This document shows positions 8,033 to 19,606 of a stretch of 64,000 nucleotides of DNA, piece by piece. Origin of the DNA: Hypericum androsaemum (lineage: Eukaryota; Streptophyta; Magnoliopsida; Malpighiales; Hypericaceae); assembly GCA_963995505.1 (NCBI GenBank), contig OZ023197.1, positions 6,046,121-6,110,120 of the forward strand, in the 5' to 3' direction. Each line of letters begins with the position of its first letter. The stretch's first letter is position 1. The position numbers and the translations under genes are program-made. Below the pieces are notes generated by a model, which saw only the letters and a program-made list of their open reading frames with translations, searched no databases and was not told the DNA's origin.

Positions 8033-10861
8033 TCAAATGCTCAAATGTTCTTCCCTAGGCAAACTGTGAATGGTATCCGACCACCTTCCAGGCGAATGAT
8101 CGCTACTATTCGACGAGTTTTGTGTCTCCCCCCGAGCATCCCTTATCATCTTCAACACCTCCTTTGTCGTAGGCCGGTTCTCGGGCGCATGCGTGACGCA
8201 TGCCATTGCAATGTTCACCAATGCCTGAAGCTTCTCCTCTCCTGCCTCATTGCCAGACGCGGGATCCTCTCCTGAATCGGTCTCTTCCTCGCGTACAGAC
8301 CGAACCCACATGGGAATGTCCGAGCCATGCTCCAGGACAAGGTCCTGGAAGGGAGTCTTACCAGTCAGGAGCTCCAGGAGGAGCACGCCGAAGCTGTAGA
8401 CATCGGATTGCTGCGTGGGGGGCCTCCTCATGTCGCGATTTTCGGGGGCTCTGTAGAATAGGGAGCTCGCGCTTGGCTCCTCCGATGAGCCCGGATCATG
8501 GAACATGCACAAACCGTAGTCCGTAAGGCAGGACTCGAAGTCAGGTCCTAAGAGGACATTGGAAGACTTGAGGTTCCCATGGACGAGGCCCGGGTTTTGG
8601 TGGATGTAGAGCAGCGCTGTTGCAAGATCCTCCGCTATTTTTAGACAGGACGTCCAGTGCAGAGGCTTCCCACTGCTGGATGTTCTTGTTCCTGCACCGT
8701 TTTGGTTTTCAATCAATTAATTTCAGGTTTACAATCACGGATTTGGTGTCGTCTAATTTATTTTTTCCAGGATTACAATCAATTATACTGCAACTATAAA
8801 CAGCTCCTAGTTTTAAGTGGAAAAGTCGCCAAAATTTTGGCTTATAGGATTCTCCCAATTAGTTCCTGCTTTTAAGTGTACAAGTTGCAGCAAAAGATAA
8901 ATAAACATAAGAGGAAGAAACATAAAAGTCATTGACATAATATATTAATAAATCTAATTCTTAATAAATTAGTCTCTATGTTCCGAAAAATTGAACTCCT
9001 TTTTGCACGATTGCGATCAATCATATAGAAACTATAAACACCTTACGAACAAAAGAAGCCGAAAATTTAGTCTCTAAAGTTATCCTAATTAATTCTTGCT
9101 TTTAATTATCTTTTTTAAAGATAAATTTTTAACACCATGTATAAGCCATGATTTGAATGAATTTTTAACAAACTCTTTGCTTTTAATTATCCTAAAAATT
9201 AATTTCAAGTAAAATGACTTTCCCTATATATTTCCTACTCTAATTAAGCAATTCTTTTCAGTTGCGAGTCAGAATTATTCAATACATACCTAAACACGGA
9301 AAGAAATTTTTTTTTTTGGAAAATAAGCCGGAACACAATCTTGAAATTGAAAACTCACTTCCTCAAAAAAAACTTTACGTGAGTGTTGGTGACTTTTTAT
9401 ACGGGTAGTTCGAATCGAGTTAAATTTTTAAAAAAAGTCAAAATTTTCTGAACTGCTGATTCGAATTCATCGAGACCAACGAATTCATAATTAATTGATT
9501 TTAAACATCGTAAATTACGCAATTGATGAAATAAAGTCTTTAGAAATAGGGAAGACATGCGTACCGTGTAGAAGGGTGAAAAGACTGCCATTGGGGAAAT
9601 AATCGTATACGAGCAAGCGCTCTTCCTTAGCCTGGAAATAAGCCCGAAGTGGGACCAGGTTGGGGTGCCTAAGCCTTCCGATGACGTCCATGTGTCTCCT
9701 AAACTCCTCCACCCTCGGATTCCTCGAATCCTTTAGCCTTTTAACGGTCACGATGAACCCAGATTCCAACACCGCCTTATACGTGCTCCCCATCGAACCA
9801 CGCCCCAGCGTCTCCGCCGACGCCTTCAACAGGTCGTCCAGGCTATACCCCATCTGCTGGTCGTCCGGCCCAACGCACACCAGCGTCCCGAGCCCATCAC
9901 CCTCCCACGAGAAACCGCCTTCCTTAACGGGCCCACCAGGCCCACTGGGCCCCGCCCCCGCCCCCGGCCCAATTTCCCTTTCCTTCTGTACGCCACCGGT
10001 CCTCCTCCTCCGACTCCGGAGGAGACAGCAGAAGATCAGCAGCAAGCACAGGCAGATCAGCACGAACCCGCCGGCCGAAGCGGACGCGACGATGATCTTC
10101 ACCCGCCTTTTGTCGTGCTTGTGCCTCACCGCGGGGCCTACTGGGCCCGCGGCGGGGGCCAAATTGCATTTCCTCCCTACTTGCTCCCCGCAGAGGCCAA
10201 TGCCGTTCCCGGAGAACGACGACGCGTTGAATCTGACCAACGCGGAAGTCGCGGGGATCTCTCCGGAGAGATCGTTGTTCGAGACGTTGAAGAATCTGAG
10301 ACTCGTCTGGTTCAGAGGAGGGATCGGGCCGGTGAACCGGTTGTCCTGGAGGAAGAGCACGTACAACCGGCTCAGCCGGAGGAGGGACTCCGGGATCGGG
10401 CCGGACATTCGGTTATTCGCTAGAGCAATCACCTTCAGCCGGTGGAGTCCGGTGAGGGACGCCGGGAATCCGCCGGAGAAGTTGTTGTCGGCGAGGTAGA
10501 GGGACTTGAGGTTGACGAGGGAGGAGAGATCCGGGACGGGGCCGGAGAGGGAGTTTCCCTTGAAGCTGACGACCCGGAGCTGGTCCAGCTGGTTTAGGGA
10601 CTTTCCGGTTAGGGTTCCGGTGAGGTTGAGCCGCTCCAGGACCAGCTTCGTGACCCTCCCGTCGATGCACTCCTTGACCCCCTCCCAGCTGCACACGGCT
10701 CCCGTGCTTTCCCGGTCCCAATGGAGCGAGTGGAACGGGTCGATCGAGTACTTCAACGACAGTAACGCCTCCGCGTCGCCGCCGGAGATCACTCCCGACG
10801 ACGCCACGAGGAGTACTAAAGAGAGAAGAAGTAAGTAGCCGCATTGGGTTGCGACCGTCAT
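8033..10861 (-). CDS. Leucine-rich-repeat receptor-like pseudokinase (At1g60630/At1g10850 type)
   Basis: Two exons join cleanly. Exon 1 is 10861-9565 and exon 2 is 8691-8033. The 873-bp intron has a GT at 9564-9563 and an AG at 8693-8692, and it splits the Gly codon of LLHG. The product is 651 residues. It has a signal peptide (1-27), an LRR N-terminal cap (about 28-70), about five LRRs (70-215), a Pro-rich linker, one membrane helix (about 255-281) and a cytoplasmic kinase fold from about 345. The P-loop is [11 protein letters not shown] and the VAIK-like Lys is in TVKRL (about 374). The catalytic HRD is replaced by HGN ([13 protein letters not shown]) and DFG by DYG, so it is predicted inactive and probably signals as a scaffold at the plasma membrane. 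Length, two-exon structure and wording match the Arabidopsis At1g60630 group (from memory). No break is seen. Confidence 0.92.
8692..9564 (-). other. Intron of the receptor pseudokinase gene
   Basis: GT-AG intron, strongly AT-rich compared with the GC-rich exon 1. It holds short homopolymer runs and no recognisable gene. Splicing restores the reading [14 protein letters not shown] across the junction, which matches the family. Confidence 0.85.
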
Positions 10862-11264
10862 CGAGTTAGGTCCGAAAATGGTTCGAGCTCACCCTATAGA
10901 TATGCTTCTGCTCTTGGGTTGTGAGAAGGGTAAGAAGGGCAGATTGAGAGGGGTAAAAAGGGAATTTCCGCTTCTTCCATAATAAGTGAGGATCGTGAAA
11001 TCTTCTTGTGTTGCAGTTGCCAATACTTCACGGACAAATGCAAGGGTTTGGGATCTTTTTTCAATTTTAATTTATTTTGGGTACGGCTGTTTTTATTTTT
11101 TCCCTTTTTAATAAAGCCTTTCACGTGAACTGAAACCCGCAACTCGAAGGCCAGAAGAGGAAACAAATAATAATAATTTGCAGTAGGTTGCCTTTTTTTA
11201 AGACGTTTTCTTTTCTCTCACCTGCATGATTTGGGCGTTATTTCCTTCTCTCTCTCTCTCTCGC
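10862..11264 (-). promoter_or_regulatory. Upstream region of the receptor gene with a CT/GA microsatellite
   Basis: About 400 bp separate the start codon from a run of CT repeats at 11246-11264 (GA on the coding strand). GA/CT tracts near plant transcription starts are often bound by BBR/BPC factors (general knowledge). No clear TATA box was identified, so this is only a likely promoter-proximal region. Confidence 0.35.
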
Positions 11265-11520
11265 TCGTGGCGGGTTTTGGTTTATGGGTAGTAGTTGAAA
11301 TGAAAGTAAATGATGGGATCGGACTCTCTTTTGGAGTGAATGAGCTGTGGTTATAAATGTTTGTGCGAGATTGGTTCAAGGCGGGAGTAGCAGATCCAAA
11401 GCAAGTTGAATTTTTTGGTATCGTGTCAAAGAAAAGTAGGCTAGGGCCCCGGGCCCCTATATCTACTCAGAATCTACTCTGATAATGAATTATTGGTTTG
11501 TGATCAATATAAAAGGAGGC

Positions 11521-14500
11521 AGCTTTTTTTTTTTGGTTGAGAAAAACGCACCAAATAATTCATTAACTAGGGAGATCAATAGCAACCAAGTCCAAAATCT
11601 CCGGAGGGTGTGAAAGAACCCAATCATCGGAAGAGATCCTAGTTTATACATCTTGCTCAAACAGTCTGCTAGAAGATTGTTTGAACGAGAGGTATGGATC
11701 AAAATACAAGAAGGTAAAGCTTGGAAAGAACTCTGAAGCTTACCAACTAAAAGTTATAAATTCCAAGCAACATTGAGAAAAGGATTACAAAGAATAGTAT
11801 GAGCAAGAAGATAATCAGTCTCAATAATCATCTTCATGCCTACAAAAGACCTAGAGATCACTCCCAAAGCAAGTTGAATTGCATGAAATTCGGCTTCTAA
11901 AGGAGAAGAAGCATAGGAGGCAGTAGCCTGACCATCTAAGATATGGCCCAAAGAGTCTCTTGCAACCACAGTAGCTCCTGATCTCGAGGAAGTCCCGATC
12001 CATGAAGCATCGCAGATGAACTTCGTGATACTTCTTTCCGGAATCACCCACGAAGCTTGATGATTTGTAACTAAATGTGGTAGGATGGAGTATTTGATCC
12101 GATCTTTTGTGCAAAAATTCATTACACGAATAAGAAGCAAACGAAGAGGTGGAGACAGGATCACAAACAAACCCCTAAAAAATGCACTTGTTTCTAGTAT
12201 TCCAAATAGCCCAGCATTGATGCATGGCTAAACTAATCAAAACACGAGAGTCAGAATCATTAAGAGAGCTAAACATATATTCCAGCCAATGACCAAAAGA
12301 AGCATGTTTAAAATTCTCAAAACTATGGCCAACAATACTAGAGAACCAGGAAGCACGAGCATGACTGCAATCAAATAACATGTGGCAAATCGTTTCAGAA
12401 TCAGCATGACAAACACCACATTTAGGAGAGGAAAAGAGGTGCCTCGTGAATAGGCCTGCAGCTACAAGAAGACTGTTCTTGGTAGTATGCCCAATAAAGT
12501 TTTTAACACGAGGATGCACCTCCAAACCCTATATTTTAGACCAGATGCCAGGATCAAAAGGGGGAGTACTTGAGCCTGCCAAGTTAGAATCTGTCACACA
12601 AGGAATCTAATTTTTAAGAGAATGGTAACGCTTTTTGACAGTGTAAACACCAGAAGAGTTGTGCTTCCACACCAACTTATCTGGAGTAAGAATATTACTA
12701 ACAGAGATTCGAGCAATAGCATCTCTCTCAGTATCAGAGAATAAGTTAGCCAGTAAATCCCACTTTCACTCTCCAGTTTAGAAGCAAATTAAATCTGAAA
12801 CCTTAGAGAGATTTAATCCATCAGGAGGAGCCGAGAAAATCCTAGAGTTGGGAAGAGAAGGGACCCAGGGATCACCCCAAATCTTTGATTCCTTCCCATT
12901 CTCAATTCTGGAAACCAAGCCCTCCAACAAAGCATTTCTACCAGCCAGGATGCTGGACCACATCCAAGAATGTTTACTTCCTTTGGTAGCAGAAAGTATA
13001 TCATAATTATGAAAATAACGCCCATTTAGCACCTTGAAACAAAGAGATTCATGACCAAAAATTAATCTCCAAGCTTGTTTAGTAAGTAAGGCTACATTGA
13101 AAGAATTAAAATATCTGAATCCCAAGCCTCCCCTACTCTTAGAATCAGAAAGCTTGTCTCAACTATTCCAGTGGACTTTTCTAACTTCCACATCACCCGA
13201 CCACCAAAATTTTGCCAACAAACCATTCAACCTATTACAAAAAGTTTTAGGAAACAACAAGCGTTGCATAGTGTAACTTGGGATAGAAGAGAGGGCTGAC
13301 TTAATCAGAACCTCTCTCCCAGCCAAATTAAGAAACTTTTGATTCCAACTAGAAGTCTTGTTTTTTATTCTATCGATGATAAAGTTTAAAACTTCAGATT
13401 TTGATCTACCCCAAAAAGAGGGGAGACCAAGATATTTGTCATTTAAAGACATTTGTTTCATCTGCAGAATCTCCAAAATTTCCTGTTTGTTAGCCTCAGA
13501 TTCCAGTTTAGAAAAACAAATGCTAGATTTATTAAAATTGATGTCCTAACCAGACACACTAGTGAAGATATTAAGAACATTCTTAAGAGGTATAGCTTCC
13601 TCTGAAGAAGCTTTCCCAAAAAGCAAAGTATCATCTGCAAAAAGAATGTGCGAGATAGCAGGACAATGGGAGTTAAATTTGAAACCATTAATATTGCCAT
13701 CCTACTGGGACCGATGAAGAAAATGGGCTAAGGCATCAGAGACAAATAAGAACAAAAAAAGTGAAAGAGGATCCCTTTGTCTTATGCCCCTAGAAGGATT
13801 GAACCAGTTCAAAGGTTGTCCATTAAAAAGAACACTATAAGAGGTAGACCGAACACAGCTCATAACAATATTCACCCATCTAACAGAAAAACTAATCTTC
13901 AACATCACTTTTTCTAAAAAAGACCAATTCACCATGTCATAAGCCTTTTTAAGATCAAGTTTTATAGCCAAAGACAAGTTTTTCTTTTTAACATCAGTTT
14001 TCAGGCAATGAAAGGCTTCATGAGCAATAATAGTATTATCATGAATGCTCATATTACTCACAAAAACCCCTTGATTTTCAGAAATGAGAGACTCCATAAG
14101 AGGTTTGAGTCTATTAGCCAAAAATTTTAATAGACTTTGTAAGCAAAGTTACACAAGCCTATAGGTCTAAATTCACCGATTTCAGAAGGATTCAAAGTCT
14201 TAGGAATAAGAGCAATGTGAGTTTTGTTAAGACCATTTGGCACCCTAGCAGAAGTAAACATATTTTTATCTAAAGCAATCAACTCACAGGAGACAATAGA
14301 CCAATATTTCTAGTAAAACAAACCAGAGAAACCATCAGGCCCGGGAGAACGAGAATTCCCCAATTCGAAAGTAGCCTTTTAACCTCCTGATCAGAGTTCG
14401 GCATCAGTAAATCTGCAGACATAGCATTAGACACCAGAGAAGGAATACATCGCAAAATAACATCAGGGTTAGCCGTATCCTGAGTAGAGTACAAAATATT

Positions 14501-14905
14501 AAAATGGTAAAAAATCAGGGATTTTAGTTCTGAAACATCTTCAACCCAAGAACCAGCAGAATTTTTAAGTTTCATAATTTGGTTTCTTTATCTTCTTTGG
14601 GTCGCAGAGGTATGAAAAAAGGAGGTGTTTCTCTCACCCCAACATAGCCATTTAATTCTAGAGCATTGATGCTAAAACATGTCCTCTTTCTCATATAAAG
14701 AGCACAGTTCACTCAGAATCTCCTTTTCTTGAAACTTACATCAAGAGGCATGGCCTGAAGCTTGAATCAAGGTCAGAAGTTGAGTGAGCTTGTCAATCTT
14801 TTTTCTTCTATTTTCTGTCTTGTTCTTACTCCAGCAAACGAGGTTAGAGGTACACTACTGAGTCTTCTCTTGAAACACTGAAGGAGGATCACCAGCAGAG
14901 CGTAA
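11521..14905 (-). mobile_element. 5'-truncated LINE
   Basis: The minus-strand copy ends in a poly(A) tail (T run at about 11524-11534 on the plus strand) and runs back to near 14905, where similarity stops before the endonuclease domain. It keeps RT, zf-RVT and RNase H. Truncation at the 5' end is the usual result of incomplete target-primed reverse transcription. The target duplication was not resolved. Confidence 0.85.
11570..14880 (-). pseudogene. LINE ORF2 (RT, zf-RVT, RNase H), degenerate
   Basis: Read from right to left, the frames give a pre-RT linker (GERNTSFFHTSA near 14650, NILYSTQDTANPDVI near 14500), and the RT core with KLDLKKAYDMVNW (13950), GIRQRDPLSLFLFLF (13770) and the catalytic FADDTLLF block near 13630. 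These are followed by the thumb LNDKYLGLPSFWGRSK (13440), the motif SRGGLGFRYFNSFN (13110), zf-RVT with CHMLFDCSHARASWF (12380) and RNase H with FICDASW, SPLEAEFHAIQLAL, IIETDY and SNNLLADCLSK (12010-11680). Several frameshifts and stops break it, so no full protein can be made. The endonuclease and ORF1 are absent. Confidence 0.88.
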
Positions 14906-16016
14906 TAATTATTATGATTTTACTAGGTAGCAATTTTATGGTGCGGATTTTATTTTCACTCTTTTTTATTAAGAGATTAATAATTTAAATATTATTACTC
15001 GAAATGTGATGATCACTATAAAATTACTTCAATAAAATGGACAAGTTGTTGTTAACTACTAGTTGTGCATCGCAAACTCTTGACATTTGTGGCGTTGGAA
15101 TTCGACCAATTTCTGCTTTTAGGGGCCCTGGCGTTCGCCATCTCTCTTGCTACCGCCTGCTTTGTCCTGCTCTAAATGTGCGTGAATCTAGCTCAAATGC
15201 TCCCGCGTTACTCTCCTCCTACCAAATTGCAAGAAAAGCAAAAGAAGTCACTCCGAATACAAAAAAAAGACTAAAAATGCACGACAATACCAGATAAATA
15301 ATCCTTAAAATACCATAAAACAATGAATGTTTTGACACTCGTCAGGGAGAATCACATTGGCATTAAGGCGATGGGGAGTAAAGGTGGGGATGAGAGTGTG
15401 AATGGAGGAATTGTTGAGGATCTCGGGAAAGACAATGATCATTTTGATACTTTACTAATTAGTATTGTAATCATCCATGTTATCCCGCGAAGTCCATCTT
15501 GCACGTCACTTGGAAGTGAAAATATGACGTTCTAGATGGTCGGGCAACTGAGAAAGATTTAATGTGTCTTTTAAGTGTTAAATATTAAAAATTTTAATAT
15601 TATTGATGTATTTTAAATTACATAATATTAATGCAAAAAACAATTGCCGCACATGGTATTTTTGTAAAAAAAATGAGTATACCATATAGTTAGTTGTTTT
15701 TGTGAATTTTTCTCAATTTGTTTTAAGGGAAATCACTCTAGCTTCAACCCGTGTTTTTACACTACTAAATAGCTTTTCCCGGACGTAAAGGTTTGTGCGT
15801 TTTCTCCACAATCCACACAAATAGGTAGACCACAAAATGAAAACCCAGCTAATTACAATTTACAACTTACAAGGGAAAGCCAGCCTTCCAAAAAGGTTCT
15901 AGATTCCATAGTCGCTAAACGAAAGAAAGAAGATAGTAGCTAACCAACCCTTGTACTGCTTCTCGTTTGGGTTTGTGGTAAAATAATAATTAAAGAGACA
16001 CAAATGAAGAGATACT
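14906..16016. other. Intergenic stretch, nothing recognised
   Basis: AT-rich sequence. A short open frame at 15037-15297 (plus) has no recognisable motif and is not supported as a gene. No RNA gene or clear repeat boundary was seen. Confidence 0.4.
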
Positions 16017-16024
16017 TATTTTAG

Positions 16025-16526
16025 TGAAAAATTATATTTTAATATCATGGAGTTTGCACGTTTGATGCATAAAAGTTTGTGGTTTAAAATCATAAAAAAA
16101 GGTCTTTGTGATTTTCGGGAGACATCTATTAAAGGCTCGGATAGCTCCTCGAGCCTAGTCAACGTCCTTGGGGCTTTCCATGTTTGAACAACACCGTTTT
16201 CGGCCAATGTGGCACGCCACATAGGATTAATTTTTCGGCGTGCTACATAGGTCGAAAAACGTCAGAGATATATGCTTTGAAATTTTGGCCTTGCCACGTC
16301 AGCAACTTTGGGTTAAGAATTAAATCCTACGTGACCTGTCACATAGGCCGAAAATGGTGTCATTCCGAAGTGGCAAGGTTAAGGACGTTGACTAGGTTCA
16401 GGGAGTTATTCTTGCCTTTAATTGATATATCCTCGAAAACTACATGAACTTTTTTAATGAATTTTAAATCACAAACTATTATGCGTTAAATGCGCAAATC
16501 ACATAATACTAGAATGAATTTTTTCC
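16025..16526. mobile_element. 502-bp TIR element with 8-bp target duplication
   Basis: The two halves are inverted copies over about 170 bp; for example AGTCAACGTCCTT on the left and AAGGACGTTGACT on the right, plus GTTTGTG/CACAAAC blocks. Identical TATTTTAG octamers flank it (16017-16024 and 16527-16534). It has no coding capacity. An 8-bp duplication fits hAT or a MULE; the long TIRs favour a MULE-like MITE. Confidence 0.8.
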
Positions 16527-16822
16527 TATTTTAGTTTAACTAATAGATTTAAGAGATCTTAGTGCTATAAATATTTATTGCAATAGCTTCGACGCTATTC
16601 AAAATTATTATACAATTTGATTATCAGACTAGTAGTAATTCAAATACGAGGTGATATCAATCAACCAAAAAAAATTAAGGAGAGAGAAGAGGGGGAGACG
16701 TGTGACGTGGAGACAGAAAAGACACACCTGTATCTTTCAGGATGCATTAGTCTCTCAAGAAATTAGTGAAAGAATTGAAGGGTGAGAGTGAGAGACCATC
16801 TCCCCTAATACAATATTAATTA

Positions 16823-17937
16823 GAGATAATTACTCTCAGGACCCCAGGGTATAGTAAAATAGACTCTGAGAACCTTGTAGTTTCCCTACTAATTACTGAA
16901 CCCCTGTAATTTGGTTATTATTATACACTCGGGTCCCTGTAGCCGAAATCGTCTATTTTTCCGGCGAACTCCCCACCTGAAATGTCTAAAATACCCCTAG
17001 GCATCTTCCTCCTTCTCTCTCACATCTTCCTCCTTCGTCCCCTCCTCTCTCTGCCCTCATCTTCAAACCTTCTTCGTTGCAGGTGCTTGAAATTGACGAC
17101 GATGCCGTTGCAAGTACACTGTGGGCAAAGTACGCATGCTCCTCCTCGAGTACGCATCCTCCTCCTCCGGCTCCGGCTTCCCAAGGTACTCGAATGGGGC
17201 CTTCTTAAACGATGACGTCGAAGACACCGACCGGCCTACCACTGACTCGGATCTGGGCCAGGGCACAGGCAACTCGGCTCTTGTGAACCCCACCGCCGTC
17301 GGCGTCACTATTACTAAAAGAAGAGTACCCGATTCTCCGGTCAGGCTCGGGGCGGAAGAAGTGGTGGGCATGAGGTTGGGCCCGGGCCCGAAACTCACAG
17401 TCGAAGAAGCCGGAGGCGGGAGGAGAGAGATTTCTGGATTTCATCATCGGGGAGAAGACGAAGATTGAGGGACGGCTCGAAGATTTGAGGGACGGTCTTG
17501 TCCCTCTCGAACTGGCTCGGGTCGCGGCTGTCCGAGTTGTTCGTGGAGACCCACCAGGAGCTCTCTGACGGTCCTTTCAAGGATCGGCTCAAATGGTCGC
17601 CGCCGTTTTGCCTCTCGAGGCCGAGACTGAGGAGGGCATCGAATTTAATCCCCAAATTGAACTTCCCTCTTCGCGCTTCGTCCTCTTCCTATGAGAGAGA
17701 GAGAGAGAGAGAGAGGAGGGGACGAAGGAGGAAGATGTGAGAGAGAAGGAGGAAGATGCCTAGGGGCATTTTAGATATTTCAGGTGGGGAGTTCGCCGGA
17801 AAAATAGATGATTCCGGCTACAGGGACCCGAGTGTATAATAATAACCAAACTACAGGGGCTCAGTAATTAGTAGGGAAACTACATGGTTCTCATAGTCTA
17901 TTTTACTATACCCTGGGGTCCTGAGAGTAATTATCTC
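16823..17937. mobile_element. MULE, family copy 1, carrying GC-rich internal sequence
   Basis: TIRs of about 190 bp start GAGATAATTACTCTCAGGAC and end with the exact complement. Both carry blocks such as CCCAGGGTATAGT, GTAGTTT, GGGTCCCTGTAG and CCCCACCTGAAATGTCTAAA. Perfect 9-bp duplications TATTAATTA lie at 16814-16822 and 17938-17946, diagnostic of Mutator-like elements. The 700-bp interior is much more GC-rich than its surroundings and has open frames on both strands (17121-17468 plus, 17395-17655 minus), which suggests captured host DNA as in Pack-MULEs. I cannot name the donor gene. A GA microsatellite sits at about 17694-17716. No transposase is present. Confidence 0.9.
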
Positions 17938-17948
17938 TATTAATTATA

Positions 17949-18364
17949 GGTAAAATTCTACTTTAGTACTCCATAATTTTGCGTTTTTGATACTCCACTA
18001 CCTTATGGTTTCAAAATATTTGACCAAATAACATAGGTTTTTCTAATTGACATTCCACTACTTGAATAATTTTTTTTGGACATAAATGCCCTCAAGTATA
18101 ATAAAATTAAACTTTAAAAAAAAGAAAAATATTCTAAGAGCGGGAGAATAGTTTTCTCATATATTTTTTCAGATTTATTTCAATGGATAATTTATAATCA
18201 ATTTTTTTCTTAATTATATTTGAGGATATTTATGTCCAAAAATGGTATTCAAGTAGTGGAGTGTCAATTAAAAAAACTTATGTCACTTGGTCGAACATTT
18301 TCAAACCACAAGATAGTAGAATATCAATGTATAAAACTACATAGTACTAAAATAGACTTCAACC
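17949..18364. mobile_element. 416-bp TIR element (MITE) with 9-bp target duplication
   Basis: Inverted arms of about 165 bp (starting GGTAAAATTCTACTTTAGTAC and ending GTACTAAAATAGACTTCAACC) flank a short AT-rich spacer. The duplication TTAATTATA is perfect at 17940-17948 and 18365-18373. The left duplication overlaps the right duplication of the MULE at 16823-17937, so the two elements share one target. Confidence 0.88.
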
Positions 18365-18373
18365 TTAATTATA

Positions 18374-19597
18374 TTGGGACTGCCTCCCTGCCATTTCACC
18401 GAGGACTCGAGCTCATGTCAGCATTTATAGGTACACCATGTGCTTTTATTCTCTGCAGTAATTTATTTCCTTTTTTCTTGAGAAATGTACTTATTTATTA
18501 GAGTCACAGTTCACTTTTTGCATCCAAAAATAAAAAGTATATGGGGATGTAACTATTTCATTAAAAAAAATACTATGGTAATTTAATTTTGAAATATATA
18601 CTTTATAGCGACCAATGTCACGCTTGTGTAGTTTTTAAGTGACCAGATTATATTGCATCATTTCCTAAATAATAAAAAAATTCTATTGCATCAAGATGAC
18701 TAAGGACACTCAATGCGAGTAGTACGTTTGAGCCGCTTGGGGTCTTCGATTACCGGTAACAAGGGAAATATAATTAATGTCCATAGAAAGAAGCGACTTT
18801 ATATAAATCAGCCCCTTTGTTCCTAAAAAGAATATATAGAAAGAAAGCGACCATACAAAACCACATACTTAACAACAACAATCACTCATATTAATCAAGG
18901 ATACTTGTAACTTAATCAACATACTTTAAGTTCGGCTTCTTCAAAACGAAGTATTATTAAATAGTTTTAACACTTTTAAAAAATATTAATAGCACAAATT
19001 TGATTAGTCGGCTTAGTAAATTTTCATATGTTTGATGATATCAACAACAAAAAGAATAGCAGAAAAAATCATAAATCTCTACGATTTTATTCTCTTCCTT
19101 TGTAAAGAGAAATAAGAAAATGAAGAACCTCCTTTTTCCTCGCCAGCCTCCTCTCCTTTTCCTCTGTTCTTCTTCTTCTTCATACTCTTAACACATGAGA
19201 ACCTCTTAACCTTGAAATCTGCAAAACTTATTAAATAACCCGTTACAAAAATGTAGTTACTGCGATTTTTACATATATTGAAAAGTAAGCTAAATAAGAG
19301 TGGAGTTGGTAGTATTTTTTTAAGAATCAATTGTATTATAAAAGATAAAGAGAATTCATTAAGTTATCTCTTTCCCTTTGGGAATTTTTTTTACTCTGAT
19401 ATTGAAGTATTGTGAGGTACTATTTTTAAAACAGTTCTCCCAATTATATTTATATACATTCGTAAAGATTAAATCCAAAATCTTATTTCTTAAATAACAC
19501 CTACAATCTAACTCTCATTTGTGGATTTTTGGGATTTTTACACGGATTAGGACATGCATCCCTTGTCTCGACAAAATAAACTAATTTTTTTCATAGG
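18374..19597. other. Intergenic stretch, nothing recognised
   Basis: AT-rich sequence of about 1.2 kb. It contains no open frame with a recognisable motif on either strand and no clear inverted or direct repeat. Confidence 0.4.
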
Positions 19598-19606
19598 AAA
19601 AATAAA

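Noticed and set aside
9660..10844. Long open frames antisense and out of frame to the receptor exon
   Set aside because: They are shadows of the GC-rich exon 1; the minus-strand frame with signal peptide, LRRs, membrane helix and kinase fold is clearly the real one.
15037..15535. Two short plus-strand open frames in a gene-free stretch
   Set aside because: No recognisable motif, no splice context and ordinary length for chance frames.
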